Of a DNA stretch of 64,000 nt, positions 41,484 to 50,458 are shown one piece after another. The notes below the pieces were generated by a model. The model searched no databases and was not told the DNA's origin. It saw nothing but the letters and a program-made list of their open reading frames with translations. Made by a program: the position numbers and the translations under genes. The DNA is from JBBQUN01 sp963698395. GTDB lineage: Bacteria; Actinomycetota; Acidimicrobiia; Acidimicrobiales; SZUA-35. Positions within the stretch are counted from its first letter, which is position 1. Each line of letters starts with the position of its first letter. The stretch covers positions 372,001 through 436,000 of the forward strand of contig CAVOQQ010000003.1 of NCBI GenBank assembly GCA_963698395.1, written 5' to 3'.

Positions 41484-42593
41484 TCAGGGGGCCGTGACAT
41501 CGACCGGGCCGCCGGTCTCGACTCGTTCGATCCACGACGCCGGGGAACGGATTTCGTCGATGGTCGGCAGGTTCTCTGACTTGACCCAGACCTGATCGAA
41601 GAGCTCTCGCCCTCCGGCGGCCTCGACGGTTTCGACGAACGCCTCACCCTCGGCGTATTGGGCGAGCTTGGCCTCGAAACCAAGCAACTTCTGCATCACC
41701 TTGGTGAGCCCCGATGCGTTCTTGCGACGCTGACTCATCACTCGGGCGAAGCGCGGCTGGCTCGGGATCAGGCCGGCCCCCGCACGATCCATGGTGATGT
41801 CGCCGTGTCCTTCGAGCAGGCTCATCAGACCGGTGAGCCGGTCGAGCACGACCTTCTGCTCGGGACTCGCAAGCAGTTGCGACAGCCCGGCATCGAGGCC
41901 GGACTCTCGGCCTGCCCGCTTGTTGGCCGCGACCTGCTTCGCTGCGTCGAGGATGCGGGCCGGATCAGGGTCGACGGCATCGAGCAGCGCCTCGACCTGG
42001 GACAGGAAGTACGGCCGCAACCAGGGCACGGCGGTGAACTGTGCTCGGTGAGTGCACTCGTGGATGGCGATCCAGAGGCGGAACTCCTCGGGTGGGAAGC
42101 CGTAGCGCTGCTCGAGCGAGGTGACGTTGGGGCCCACGTAGTAGACCCAATCCTGTTCCTCGGGACGTTCGTCTTCGACGATCAGCAGGTCGTACTGACC
42201 GATGACACGCCCGGACATCCATCCGAGCATGGCGCCGAGTTCGGCGCCGGCGACTCGCGGTCCGACGGCGTCGGACACCGGTTGGAGGAATCGCCCGACC
42301 GGGCCAGGTGCATCGGCTTCCTCGTCGAACTTGCCCAGCAGCGGGCGAGCCAAGCGGTCGAAACTGGCCAGATTGGCGTCGACCCAACCCATGCGGCCCG
42401 TGACACGGGCCCGTGCCGGACCGTCCAGGGAAACCAGTCCGGTCTCGTTCGCCACCAGCTCTTCGGCCTGCGTGGTGAGTCGGCGAAGCTCGGGCTCGAG
42501 CTTGGACTGGAGTTCGGCGACGTCGTCGGCCTGCTCGCGAGCAATCGTGTTGGCAACGCCGCGGGCGACGCCCCAATCAACCGAGGAGTCCAC
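41484..42593 (-). CDS. DUF2342 zinc-metalloprotease-like protein
   Basis: The 369-residue protein matches the actinobacterial DUF2342 family, annotated elsewhere as zinc-dependent metalloprotease or F420-biosynthesis-associated. The motif WIAIHECTHRAQFTAVPWL contains HECTH, an HExxH zinc motif (near residue 190). The N-terminus carries DWGVARGVAN. Protease activity is not proven for the family. GTG 42593 shares a base with the stop of a 42-aa upstream gene (TAGTG), and GAGAAAG may serve as ribosome site. tilS follows. Confidence 0.88.
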   Translation of the reverse strand: MDSSVDWGVARGVANTIAREQADDVAELQSKLEPELRRLTTQAEELVANETGLVSLDGPARARVTGRMGWVDANLASFDRLARPLLGKFDEEADAPGPVGRFLQPVSDAVGPRVAGAELGAMLGWMSGRVIGQYDLLIVEDERPEEQDWVYYVGPNVTSLEQRYGFPPEEFRLWIAIHECTHRAQFTAVPWLRPYFLSQVEALLDAVDPDPARILDAAKQVAANKRAGRESGLDAGLSQLLASPEQKVVLDRLTGLMSLLEGHGDITMDRAGAGLIPSQPRFARVMSQRRKNASGLTKVMQKLLGFEAKLAQYAEGEAFVETVEAAGGRELFDQVWVKSENLPTIDEIRSPASWIERVETGGPVDVTAP

Positions 42594-42721
42594 TACGGCT
42601 TTCTCGGGTACCTCGGGTTCTCCACGTTCTTGAAGTAACCCACGATCACTCCGAGCACAGTGAACAACGCGCCGACCGAGAGGAAGACCCCGATCCACCA
42701 ATGCCATACAACAGCCAACAT
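42593..42721 (-). CDS. 42-aa single-pass membrane protein
   Basis: The reading frame ATG 42721 to TAG 42593 encodes MLAVVWHWWIGVFLSVGALF and then a hydrophobic continuation, ending NVENPRYPRKP. It is one membrane helix with an aromatic N-terminal edge and a basic tail. TACACT lies seven bases before the ATG, and the stop overlaps the GTG start of the DUF2342 gene. Promoter, overlap and composition together support a real gene. Function is unknown; a partner of the zincin is possible. Confidence 0.75.
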   Translation of the reverse strand: MLAVVWHWWIGVFLSVGALFTVLGVIVGYFKNVENPRYPRKP

Positions 42722-42728
42722 GGCGGTG

Positions 42729-42734
42729 AGTGTA
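42729..42734 (-). promoter_or_regulatory. -10 element of 42-aa membrane protein gene (leaderless)
   Basis: TACACT on the minus strand ends 7 nt before ATG 42721. Confidence 0.5.
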
Positions 42735-42758
42735 CGTGCTCACTCACCAATCAGCGAG

Positions 42759-43103
42759 TCACGCCTCGTCGGGCCGGCCAACCGACGGCTCGGACGGGTC
42801 GCCGATCTGGCCGGTTCCACCGGCGGCGAGATCGGCCAGCGACACCCGAATGCGATCGCGGAGTTCGTTTGGCACCTCGCACTGACAGCGCCGACTGATC
42901 AGGTGCCGGAGTTCGGCGTGGAACTCGAAGGCGTCGAAACAGCCCGAGCACGAATCGAGATGGCCTGCGATCAACGCACGACGCTCTTCGGTCAGGGCAC
43001 CATCGAGGAAGGTGTGGAGTTCGGCTGCGGCGTCTCGGCAATCGCCGGGGTTGTCGAAACCGGCACAGGGCGACGGGTCGGAAGGCATCGAAGGTTCAGT
43101 CAT
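42759..43103 (-). CDS. RsrA-type zinc anti-sigma factor
   Basis: The 114-residue protein has the zinc anti-sigma (ZAS) motif with HLDSCSGCFDAFEFHAEL, giving H-x3-C-x2-C (about residues 48-55), plus an upstream Cys in GDCRDAAAEL and further Cys in RRCQCEVPNELRDRI. This layout matches RsrA/RshA anti-sigma factors that release SigR/SigH when thiols are oxidised. It begins three bases after the sigma gene's stop, as expected for a cognate pair. Redox sensing is inferred from the family. Confidence 0.88.
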   Translation of the reverse strand: MTEPSMPSDPSPCAGFDNPGDCRDAAAELHTFLDGALTEERRALIAGHLDSCSGCFDAFEFHAELRHLISRRCQCEVPNELRDRIRVSLADLAAGGTGQIGDPSEPSVGRPDEA

Positions 43104-43106
43104 GGG

Positions 43107-43703
43107 TCATCCGGGCTCACTGGCAAGGCCACGGGCAGCGGCATAGGTGTACAACTCCCGCTGGAGCGCTTTTCTTCCTCGATGCAGCCGACTCATCACC
43201 GTGCCGATGGGGATATCGAGGATCTCGGCAATCTCCTTGTAGGCAAATCCCTCGACATCGGCCAAGATCACCGCCATCCGATAGTTCTCGGGGAGCGCCT
43301 CGACGGCAGCAACGACCTCACCCTCGGAGAAGAGATCCATCAGCTCGTCTTCGGCACTTCGGCCATAGCGGCTCGGGTCGTTCAACCGGCGATAGAGGTA
43401 GAGATCGTCGAGGTCGTCGAGCTCGGTCTCGTCGGGACGGCGTTGCTTGGACCGATACCGATTGATGTGGGCGTTGGTCATGATCCGGAACAGCCACGCC
43501 CGGAGATTGGTGCCTTCGGTGAAGGACCCGTAGGACCGGTAGGCCCGCAGATAGGTGTCTTGCACCAGGTCTTCCGCGTCTTGCTTGTTCCCCGTCATGC
43601 GCATGGCAGTGGAGAACAGCGACCCCATGAACGGTTCCGCGTCGGTCACGAACGTGGCTTGATCAGCCACGTTCCCACCGAACTCGGATGGGTGCATCGA
43701 CAC
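43107..43703 (-). CDS. ECF sigma factor, SigR/SigH type
   Basis: The 198-residue ECF sigma factor has region 2 (KQDAEDLVQDTYLRAYRSYG, about residues 40-59, and LRAWLFRIMTNAHINRYRSK, about 67-86) and region 4 (YKEIAEILDIPIGTVMSRLH, about 156-175). The ...RGRKALQREL end and the adjacent RsrA-like gene place it with the disulfide-stress sigma factors. It is downstream of tRNA-Thr(CGU) on the same strand. I did not see a clear autoregulatory GGAAT-GTT promoter upstream. Confidence 0.92.
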   Translation of the reverse strand: MSMHPSEFGGNVADQATFVTDAEPFMGSLFSTAMRMTGNKQDAEDLVQDTYLRAYRSYGSFTEGTNLRAWLFRIMTNAHINRYRSKQRRPDETELDDLDDLYLYRRLNDPSRYGRSAEDELMDLFSEGEVVAAVEALPENYRMAVILADVEGFAYKEIAEILDIPIGTVMSRLHRGRKALQRELYTYAAARGLASEPG

Positions 43704-43725
43704 CCCGTGGCGGCCTGATCATCGG

Positions 43726-43798
43726 AGCCCGAAACGAGAGTTGAACTCGTGACCTACGCTTTACGAGAGCGTCGCTCTACCAACTGAGCTATCCGGGC
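43726..43798 (-). tRNA. tRNA-Thr (anticodon CGU)
   Basis: The minus strand folds as a 73-nt cloverleaf: acceptor GCCCGGA/TTCGGGC, D arm with TAGCTCAGTTGG, anticodon stem ACGCT/AGCGT with loop CTCGTAA giving CGT, T arm ACGAGTTCAACTCTCGT. The discriminator is U and CCA is not encoded. TAAGCT lies 9 bases upstream as a likely -10. Confidence 0.95.
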
Positions 43799-43890
43799 GG
43801 AGTGAACAGCTTATCGGTGGTTCGCCGGGCGCCACGCCACCGCCACAGGTTCGACCTGACGGCGAACTTCGGTGCACGTCTCGTTGCCGT

Positions 43891-44949
43891 TCAGGCGAGT
43901 TGGAGGAACAGCGCTTGCAGCAGCAGTGACTCGTTCGGATTCCGCACCAGCGACTCGGCGGCGTGCTGGATCGCAGCGATCGAGGCAACGGCGTGGGGGT
44001 CTGGCGCGGCGACCAGCCGATCCCGATAGTGACGGGACATCGTGGCCAGACCGAATCGCAGCTCGTCGTAGCGGATCGCCTTGGCCTGCCGCTTGTGCTG
44101 GGCAACCAGGGCAGAGCGGCCGAGACCGCGCTCCCCCAGCTGTTCTGCCTTGGCGTCGAGCGCATCGATCTCCTTGGCCTGCATCGCTTCGAGTGGTGCC
44201 TGGGCCTCGTCCATGCCCTCGCGAACCTGCTTGACCAGCTCCACCACGTTGGCGCCGGTGCCGTTGAGCTTCTCGGGGATGCTCGCCCACAACGCCGCTC
44301 TCGCGGCCAACTGGTCATCGTTCGACAGCAACCGTGCGCGATCGAGGTCGCCGCCCGAGGCCAGGGCCGCGAGCCGGGCTCGCTCGGCCGAAACGCCATC
44401 GGCCACCAACGACACCTCGAGCACCGAGGTCGGGATCGGCGAGAACTCGACCGTGACGCAGCGGCTCGCGATCGTGATGATCTCCGGTTGGACGTTCTCG
44501 GCCAAGAGGACGAAGATCGCCGACGGAGGCGGCTCCTCGATGATCTTGAGCAAACGACCGATCGCTGCCTCTTCGATGTTGTCGACGCCGTGCACGACGA
44601 TGACCTTGCGCGGGCCTTCGGCCGGCGAGGTCTGTCCGTGACGGATGATCTCCTTCGCGTCGTCGACTCGTAGTGCGGCACCTTCGGGTTGGACCTCTTT
44701 GAGATCGGGGTGGTTGCCGGCAATCGCAAGCCGACGCGCCCGATCGGCAGCCTCGCCCTCGAGGTGCCCCGACAGCACCACTGCGGCGAAGGCCCGAGCG
44801 GCCCGAGCGGTACCGACACCCTGCTGACCGAGAAAGAGATAGGCGTGGACCGGCGACGCTGCCGCCTGGTCAAGCCGGGTGATCGCCTCGGGTTGGCCGA
44901 TGACGCCGTTCCAGATCGGATCGTCGACGATGCTCACGACGTCGGCCAT
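43891..44949 (-). CDS. holB: DNA polymerase III subunit delta prime
   Basis: The 352-residue clamp-loader protein has the delta-prime pattern: VIGQPEAITRLDQAA at the N-terminus, a degenerate P-loop GQQGVGTARAARAFA lacking the Lys (about residues 41-55), and LLKIIEEPPPSAIFVLLAEN (about 133-152) with the SRC motif as ASRCVTVEF. Delta prime is known not to hydrolyse ATP, so the lost Lys is expected. Its ATG shares one base with the tmk stop, so topA-tmk-holB form one unit. Confidence 0.93.
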   Translation of the reverse strand: MADVVSIVDDPIWNGVIGQPEAITRLDQAAASPVHAYLFLGQQGVGTARAARAFAAVVLSGHLEGEAADRARRLAIAGNHPDLKEVQPEGAALRVDDAKEIIRHGQTSPAEGPRKVIVVHGVDNIEEAAIGRLLKIIEEPPPSAIFVLLAENVQPEIITIASRCVTVEFSPIPTSVLEVSLVADGVSAERARLAALASGGDLDRARLLSNDDQLAARAALWASIPEKLNGTGANVVELVKQVREGMDEAQAPLEAMQAKEIDALDAKAEQLGERGLGRSALVAQHKRQAKAIRYDELRFGLATMSRHYRDRLVAAPDPHAVASIAAIQHAAESLVRNPNESLLLQALFLQLA

Positions 44950-45545
44950 CAGAGCCGTCCTTCGATCGCCGACCAGATGGCCGATTCGATCGCATCGGGC
45001 GTCTGGTCGGCATCGATCACGATCCAGGTGTCGGGCTCGGCTTCCGCCATGGACCGGTACGAGTCGTAGACGGCGCGGTGGAAGCGTTCGCCCTCCTGCT
45101 CGAGCCGGTCGAGCGATCGGACGAGCCGTTCGCCGGCAACACGAGGGTCGAGATCGAGGAACACCACGACGTCAGGAAGGCGGTCGGCCACAGCCCAGAC
45201 GTTGATGTCGCGAACGGCCGCCAACCCGAGTCCACGGGCACCTCCCTGGTAGGCCATCGACGAGTAGAGGCTGCGGTCCGACACCACGTGGCGACCGGCA
45301 GCCAACGCAGGAACGACGACCGTGGCGAGATGCTGCGCTCGGTCGGCCGCCATCAGCAGGGTCTCGGCTCGCGGATCGATGGCGGGACGCTCGGCGTCGA
45401 GCAACAACGATCGCAGCTCGATGCCGAGCGGTGTTGCGCCGGGCTCGAACGTGCGGATGGCGTCGATCCGCTGGGCCAGACGACGCGCCTGGGTGCTCTT
45501 GCCCGAGCCCTCGCCGCCCTCGAAGACGATGTACCGCCCCGACAC
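44949..45545 (-). CDS. tmk: thymidylate kinase
   Basis: The 198-residue kinase phosphorylates dTMP to dTDP. The P-loop is VFEGGEGSGKSTQARRLA (about residues 7-24). The DRS-type motif VVSDRSLYSSMAYQG (about 87-101) and VVFLDLDPRVA are conserved. It starts at GTG 45545, eight bp after the corrected topA stop, and overlaps holB by one base. Confidence 0.95.
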   Translation of the reverse strand: MSGRYIVFEGGEGSGKSTQARRLAQRIDAIRTFEPGATPLGIELRSLLLDAERPAIDPRAETLLMAADRAQHLATVVVPALAAGRHVVSDRSLYSSMAYQGGARGLGLAAVRDINVWAVADRLPDVVVFLDLDPRVAGERLVRSLDRLEQEGERFHRAVYDSYRSMAEAEPDTWIVIDADQTPDAIESAIWSAIEGRL

Positions 45546-45553
45546 GAAGCGAC

Positions 45554-48303
45554 CTAGAACGGCGTTTCGTCGGTGGACTCGGCAGCGGGCGCCTTCTTGG
45601 CCGCCTTCTTCTTGGTGGCCTTCTTCTTGGCCGCCTTCTTCTTGGTGGCCTTCTTCTTGGCGCCTTCTTCTTGGTCGCCTTCTTCTTGGCCGCCTTCTTG
45701 GTGGCCTTCTTCTTGGCTACCGGGCCCCTTGCTCGACGATCGGCGAGCAACTCCGACGCCCGCTCGATCGTGATCGTCTCGGGATCATCGCCCTTGCGAA
45801 GGCTGGCGTTGCTCTCGCCATCGGTGACATACGGCCCGAAGCGTCCGTCTTTGAGCTGCACCTCTTTGTCGGTGGCCGGGTCGACGCCGACGATCTTCAG
45901 CGGGGCGGCCGCCTTCTGACCGCGACGCCGCTTCGGCTCGGCCAACACCTTGAGCGCTTCGTCGAGCGTGATCGTGAACAGCTGCGACTCGGAATCGATG
46001 CTGCGGGAATCGGTGCCCTTCTTGATGTAGGGACCGAAACGTCCGTTCTGCGCAGTGATCTCGACCTGATCCTCGGGATCGAGACCGATGACTCGAGGCA
46101 ACGACAGGAGCTTGACCGCATCGTCGAGCGCCAAGGTCTCGACGTCCATGTCCTTGAACAACGACGCGGTGAGCGGCTTCTCGCCGGTGTCGTCGTCGTG
46201 CTCGCCCATCTGCACGTAGGGGCCGAAGCGGCCCGCCTTCAACATGATCGGCAACTTGGCTTCGGGGTGGACACCCAGCTCACGATCGCCCTTCGGGGCG
46301 TCGATCAGTTCGATGGCCTTGGCGATGGTGAGCTCGTCGGGCGGCAGGTCTTCGGGGATCGACGCTCGGTCTTCGCCTCGTTCGAGGTAGGGCCCATAGC
46401 GCCCGACACGGGCCACGATGGGCACGCCATCGTCGTCGGCGCCAAGCGGGATGGAGTTCACCGCCCTGGCATCGATGTCGCCAAGCCGTTCCGAGACTTG
46501 CTCCTTGAGCCCGGGGATCTCGTCGGCGCCGAAGTAGAAGTCGGTCAGCCACGGAACCGTCTCGGCCTCGCCTCGAGAGATGGAGTCGAGATCGGCTTCC
46601 ATCCTGGCGGTGAAGGCGTAGTCGACGAGGTCGGGAAAGTGTTGCTCGAGCAACGTGATCACGGCGAACGCCTTGAAGCTCGGCACCAAGGCCGAGCCCT
46701 TCTTCCACACGTACTCACGGCCCTGGATGGTGCCCATGATGGAGGCATAGGTGGAGGGTCGGCCGACTTCGAGTTCTTCGAGCCGCTTCACCAGTGACGC
46801 CTCGGTGAATCGGGGTGGCGGCTGGGTGTCGTGACCGGCCGCCTCGACGTCGGCGACGGTGGCGGTATCGCCCTCGGTCAGGGGCGGAAGCAGCTGTTCT
46901 GCTGCCTCCTGCTCGTCTTCTTCGTCTCGGTCTTCGCGGTAGACCTTCAGGAACCCCTGGTGTTGGATGACGGTGCCACTGGTGGAGAAGACGGCACTGC
47001 GTCCGCTCGCCGTCTCGACCCCGAGACGCAAGGTGACCGTTTCGCCGGTGGCGTCGGTCATCTGCGAGGCGACCGTGCGCTGCCAGATCATCTCGTACAC
47101 ACGGAGATCCTGCGTGGAGAGTTCGCCGGCGATCTCCTCGGGACTCTGGAATCGATCACCGGCGGGGCGGATGGCCTCGTGTGCCTCTTGGGCGTTCTTC
47201 TGCTTCTTCGCATAGGTGCGCGGGGCGTCGGGAAGGAAGTCCGAGCCATACCGTTCTGCGATCTGGTTGCGCGCCGCACTGATGGCCGTTTCTGACAGCG
47301 TCGTGGAGTCGGTTCGCATATAGGTGATGTAGCCACGCTCGTAGAGTCCCTGGGCAACGCCCATGGCCTGAGCCGACGACAAGCGGAGCTTGCGCCCAGC
47401 TTCCTGCTGGTAGGTGGAGGTGGTGAACGGAGCTGCCGGACGGCGGCGATACGGCTTGGATTCGCGGCTACGCACGGCGGCCGTGCGCCCGGTGAGCTCA
47501 CCGGCCAGTGTTCGCGCCGCCGCCTCGTCGAGGTAGGCGCGATCGGCATGGGCCAAGGTGCCGTCGGCATCGAAGTCGCGCCCGGTGGCCACCCGCAGAT
47601 CGTCGAGTTCGACGAGCATCGCGCTGAAGACGTCGGATGTCTCCTTGCTGTCGCGCTGACCGGCGGCCGCATCGAACGTGCCCTTGAGATCCCAGTAGTT
47701 GGCCGAGCGGAAGGCCATACGTTCGCGCTCTCGGGCCACGACGATACGAGTCGCCACCGATTGCACTCGCCCGGCAGAGAGCCGTGGCATCACCTTCTTC
47801 CACAGGACTGGTGACACCTCGTAGCCGACGAGGCGATCGAGAAGACGACGGGCTTCTTGAGCGTCGACCATGCGACGGTCGAGTTCGCGCGGATTGTCGA
47901 TGGCCCGTTGGATCGCCTCGGGGGTGATCTCGTTGAACACCATGCGCTTGACGGGAACCTGGGGATTGAGCACCTCGAGCAGGTGCCACGCGATGGCTTC
48001 GCCCTCGCGGTCTTGGTCGGTGGCGAGCACGAGTTCGCTCGCATCCTTCATCAGCTTCTTGAGCTTGCGTACCTGCTCGGTCTTCTGTGGCGACACGACA
48101 TAGAGCGGCTTGAATCCGTTGTCGACGTCGATCCCGAGGCTGGCCCACTTCTCACCCTTGTAGGCGGCGGGCACCTGGGCCGCGTTCTGTGGCAGGTCGC
48201 GGATGTGCCCGATCGACGATTCGACCATGTAATCGTCGCCAAGATAGCCGGCGATCTTCTGGGCTTTGGCTGGTGATTCGACGATGACGAGCGGTTGCGG
48301 CAC
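45554..48303 (-). CDS. topA: DNA topoisomerase I (frameshifted in Lys-rich tail)
   Basis: The type IA topoisomerase relaxes negative supercoils. It has the TOPRIM domain (PLVIVESPAKAQKIAGYLG; ATDQDREGEAIAWHLLEVL), the active-site Tyr in ERGYITYMRTDSTTLS, and four C-terminal repeats of the GRFGPYV type. The tail is Lys/Ala repeats (KKKATKKAAKKKATKK). At 45660-45662 one C is missing from a ggccgcc repeat. Restoring it gives a tail ending TDETPF and a stop at 45554, 916 residues in all. As sequenced the frame runs on through tmk to 45172. GTG 48303 follows TAGTCT by six bases. Confidence 0.93.
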
Positions 48304-48309
48304 CTTCGC

Positions 48310-48315
48310 AGACTA
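48310..48315 (-). promoter_or_regulatory. -10 element of topA (leaderless)
   Basis: TAGTCT on the minus strand ends 6 nt before GTG 48303. Confidence 0.5.
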
Positions 48316-48425
48316 CGAACACCGACAGCCGTTTTGCGAACACGCCTCAAAAAGCTGGCTTCCCTTTGCGTCAATCGCCGCCTCGAAGGCCGACCGGCGA
48401 TTCCTCGCCGCAACCCCGGGACCTG

Positions 48426-49805
48426 CTAGTTCGCGTGCGCCGTTTCGGCTGGCTCGACCACCTGATCGGCCTCGGTCGGCGACGGTGCCAGTCGTATCAG
48501 CACGGCGCCGAGGACGGTCGCCAGGAACGATGCAACCAGAATCCCGATGGTGGCAGCGTCTTGATTGCCCGGAATCTCGAAGGCAAGACCGCCGATGAAC
48601 AACGCAACGGTGAAGCCGATGCCGGCGACAGCACCGGCGGCGAGCACATGCATGAAGGAAACACCTCTCGGCATCTCGGCAACGCCGAAACGAACCGCCA
48701 GCCATGCGAACAGGGTGATACCCAACGGCTTGCCGACCACCAGGCCGACGATGACACCCCACATGACCCGGTTCGACACGGCGCTGCTCAGCACGTCGCC
48801 AGTGAGCAGCACACCGGCGTTGGCCAACGCGAACAGCGGCACGATGATGAATCCGGTCCATGGCGAGAGCAAGCTGATGAGCCGAGAGGTGATGGGCACC
48901 GACTCCTTCATCTTCCAATTGACGTCTCGTACCGCAACCGGAGTGGCGCGCTCGCCCATCATGATGTCTTCGATGTTCTCGAAGGCGCGCGGACCGAGCA
49001 ACGGCTTGGCCGGGGCGATGAGCCCGAGGGCCACACCCGCGATCGTGGCATGCACCCCGGAACGGAAGGTGCAGTACCAGACGAAGATGCCGACGATCAC
49101 GTAGACGGGGATGTACCAGACCCGGAACTTCTTCAGGAGCGTCACCACGACGAGACCGGCGAGCGCAGCAGCAAGCCACTGGAAGGACAAACCGGTGGAG
49201 TAGAAGATGGCGATGACGAGGATGGCGCCGATGTCATCGGCGATGGCCAGCGTGAGCAGGAACAACTTGAGGCGAAAGGGCACACGTGGGCCGAGCAACG
49301 CGAGCACGCCGACGGCGAAGGCGATGTCGGTGGCCATCGGCACGCCCCAACCGTGCGAACCCGAGCCGCCGACGTTGATGGCAAAGAAGATCGCTGCCGG
49401 GAAGAGCATCCCTCCGAGAGCGGCGATGGCCGGAAGGGCCGCGACCTTCGGGTCCGAGAGGTCGCCGGCGACGAGTTCGGACTTGATCTCGAGACCGGCG
49501 ACGAAGAAGAACAAGACCATCATGACGTCGTTGACCCACAGATCGAGCGGGAGCGCGTGGCCCTCGTGCTCGAACAGGTGTGTGCCACGGAACACGACGT
49601 CGAGACCGCTCTCCCAGAACGACTGGTAGCTGTCGGGCGCCACGTTGGCCCACAACAACGCACACGCGGTGGCCGCGAGCAGAAGGACTCCGGAGGCGGT
49701 TTCCTGCTGGAGGAATCGAACCAAGGGGCGAGCAACCGCTTTGGCCAGGCGGGTGTCGCCACCACTCCACGCCTCTTTGCGGATGGCCAGGGGAGATTCA
49801 GACAT
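48426..49805 (-). CDS. nhaA: Na+/H+ antiporter NhaA
   Basis: The 459-residue antiporter has about 11-12 membrane helices and expels Na+ for H+ at alkaline pH. The conserved double Asp is in LTLAIADDIGAILVIAIFY (near residue 170). MATDIAFAVGVLALLG and the final GFTVALFIGGLAF are typical of NhaA. The length is slightly above E. coli NhaA because of an extended C-terminus. ATG 49805 has GAGG upstream. It is not in an operon. The 122-bp gap to topA shows nothing else. Confidence 0.95.
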   Translation of the reverse strand: MSESPLAIRKEAWSGGDTRLAKAVARPLVRFLQQETASGVLLLAATACALLWANVAPDSYQSFWESGLDVVFRGTHLFEHEGHALPLDLWVNDVMMVLFFFVAGLEIKSELVAGDLSDPKVAALPAIAALGGMLFPAAIFFAINVGGSGSHGWGVPMATDIAFAVGVLALLGPRVPFRLKLFLLTLAIADDIGAILVIAIFYSTGLSFQWLAAALAGLVVVTLLKKFRVWYIPVYVIVGIFVWYCTFRSGVHATIAGVALGLIAPAKPLLGPRAFENIEDIMMGERATPVAVRDVNWKMKESVPITSRLISLLSPWTGFIIVPLFALANAGVLLTGDVLSSAVSNRVMWGVIVGLVVGKPLGITLFAWLAVRFGVAEMPRGVSFMHVLAAGAVAGIGFTVALFIGGLAFEIPGNQDAATIGILVASFLATVLGAVLIRLAPSPTEADQVVEPAETAHAN

Positions 49806-49862
49806 GATCCTCGACTCGAGACTGGGAGATCAGTTCACGAGCGTAGTGCCCTGAGTGTTCGC

Positions 49863-50354
49863 TCAGTCTCCGACGAGGTCGGCGTTTGGATTGCTGGGAC
49901 CCTGCCACAATTCGAGGAACACGGTGGTGCCGTTCGGTGTCGAGTCGAACACGACCTCGGACGAACTGAGCGTTCGCATCAGCGGGATGCCGAAACCCCC
50001 TTCGATGTCGAGCCGCTCGGGCACGTCGATGTCGGGAACGGCCAGCTCAGCCGGCATGCCAGGACCTTCGTCGCTCACCGCCAGACGCACCCACCCCGTT
50101 CCGACCGTCGCCCGCAGATGGACTCGACCGAGGGGCCCTTCGATCTGATTGGCCTGGATGGCGTTGGTGGTCGCTTCCGAGGTCACCCATCGAAGGTCAT
50201 CGAGACGATCCCCGACGAGGGCATCGGCGGCAGTGGAGCACGAGGCAATGATCATGCGCACGACCGTGACGAGGTCGAACCGTGAAGGTATGTCGATCTC
50301 GATGACATCGACGGGTTCGGGTTTGTCGTCATGGCCTAAGGAGCGGGGGGCCAT
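49863..50354 (-). CDS. RsbW/SpoIIAB-like ATP-binding regulator
   Basis: The 163-residue protein is a GHKL-fold anti-sigma-type kinase. The N box is RWVTSEATTNAIQANQ (about residues 55-70), G1 is AVSDEGPGMP (about 92-101), and G2 is IEGGFGIPLMRTLSSSE (about 117-133). Such proteins bind an anti-anti-sigma or sigma factor and phosphorylate an antagonist. No partner (STAS protein, PP2C phosphatase or sigma factor) adjoins it, so it may act as a lone HATPase_c_2 regulator. ATG 50354 follows TAGCGT by seven bases. Confidence 0.85.
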   Translation of the reverse strand: MAPRSLGHDDKPEPVDVIEIDIPSRFDLVTVVRMIIASCSTAADALVGDRLDDLRWVTSEATTNAIQANQIEGPLGRVHLRATVGTGWVRLAVSDEGPGMPAELAVPDIDVPERLDIEGGFGIPLMRTLSSSEVVFDSTPNGTTVFLELWQGPSNPNADLVGD

Positions 50355-50361
50355 CGCTCAG

Positions 50362-50367
50362 ACGCTA
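50362..50367 (-). promoter_or_regulatory. -10 element of RsbW-like gene (leaderless)
   Basis: TAGCGT on the minus strand ends 7 nt before ATG 50354. Confidence 0.45.
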
Positions 50368-50458
50368 CAGCACCACACCGACCGAGCGACAACGCGACCG
50401 CACCGACCGCCGAGACGATCGAGGACCGTCCCCATCGACGACCGGTGGCCACCGACGC

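Noticed and set aside
43891..44949. Loss of P-loop Lys in HolB as a sign of decay
   Set aside because: Delta prime is known to be a non-hydrolysing clamp-loader subunit, so a degenerate P-loop is normal.
45172..48303. A 1043-residue TopA running through the tmk gene
   Set aside because: The last 120 residues are a shifted reading of the Lys repeats and of tmk. A one-base correction gives a normal 916-residue TopA with a stop just before tmk.
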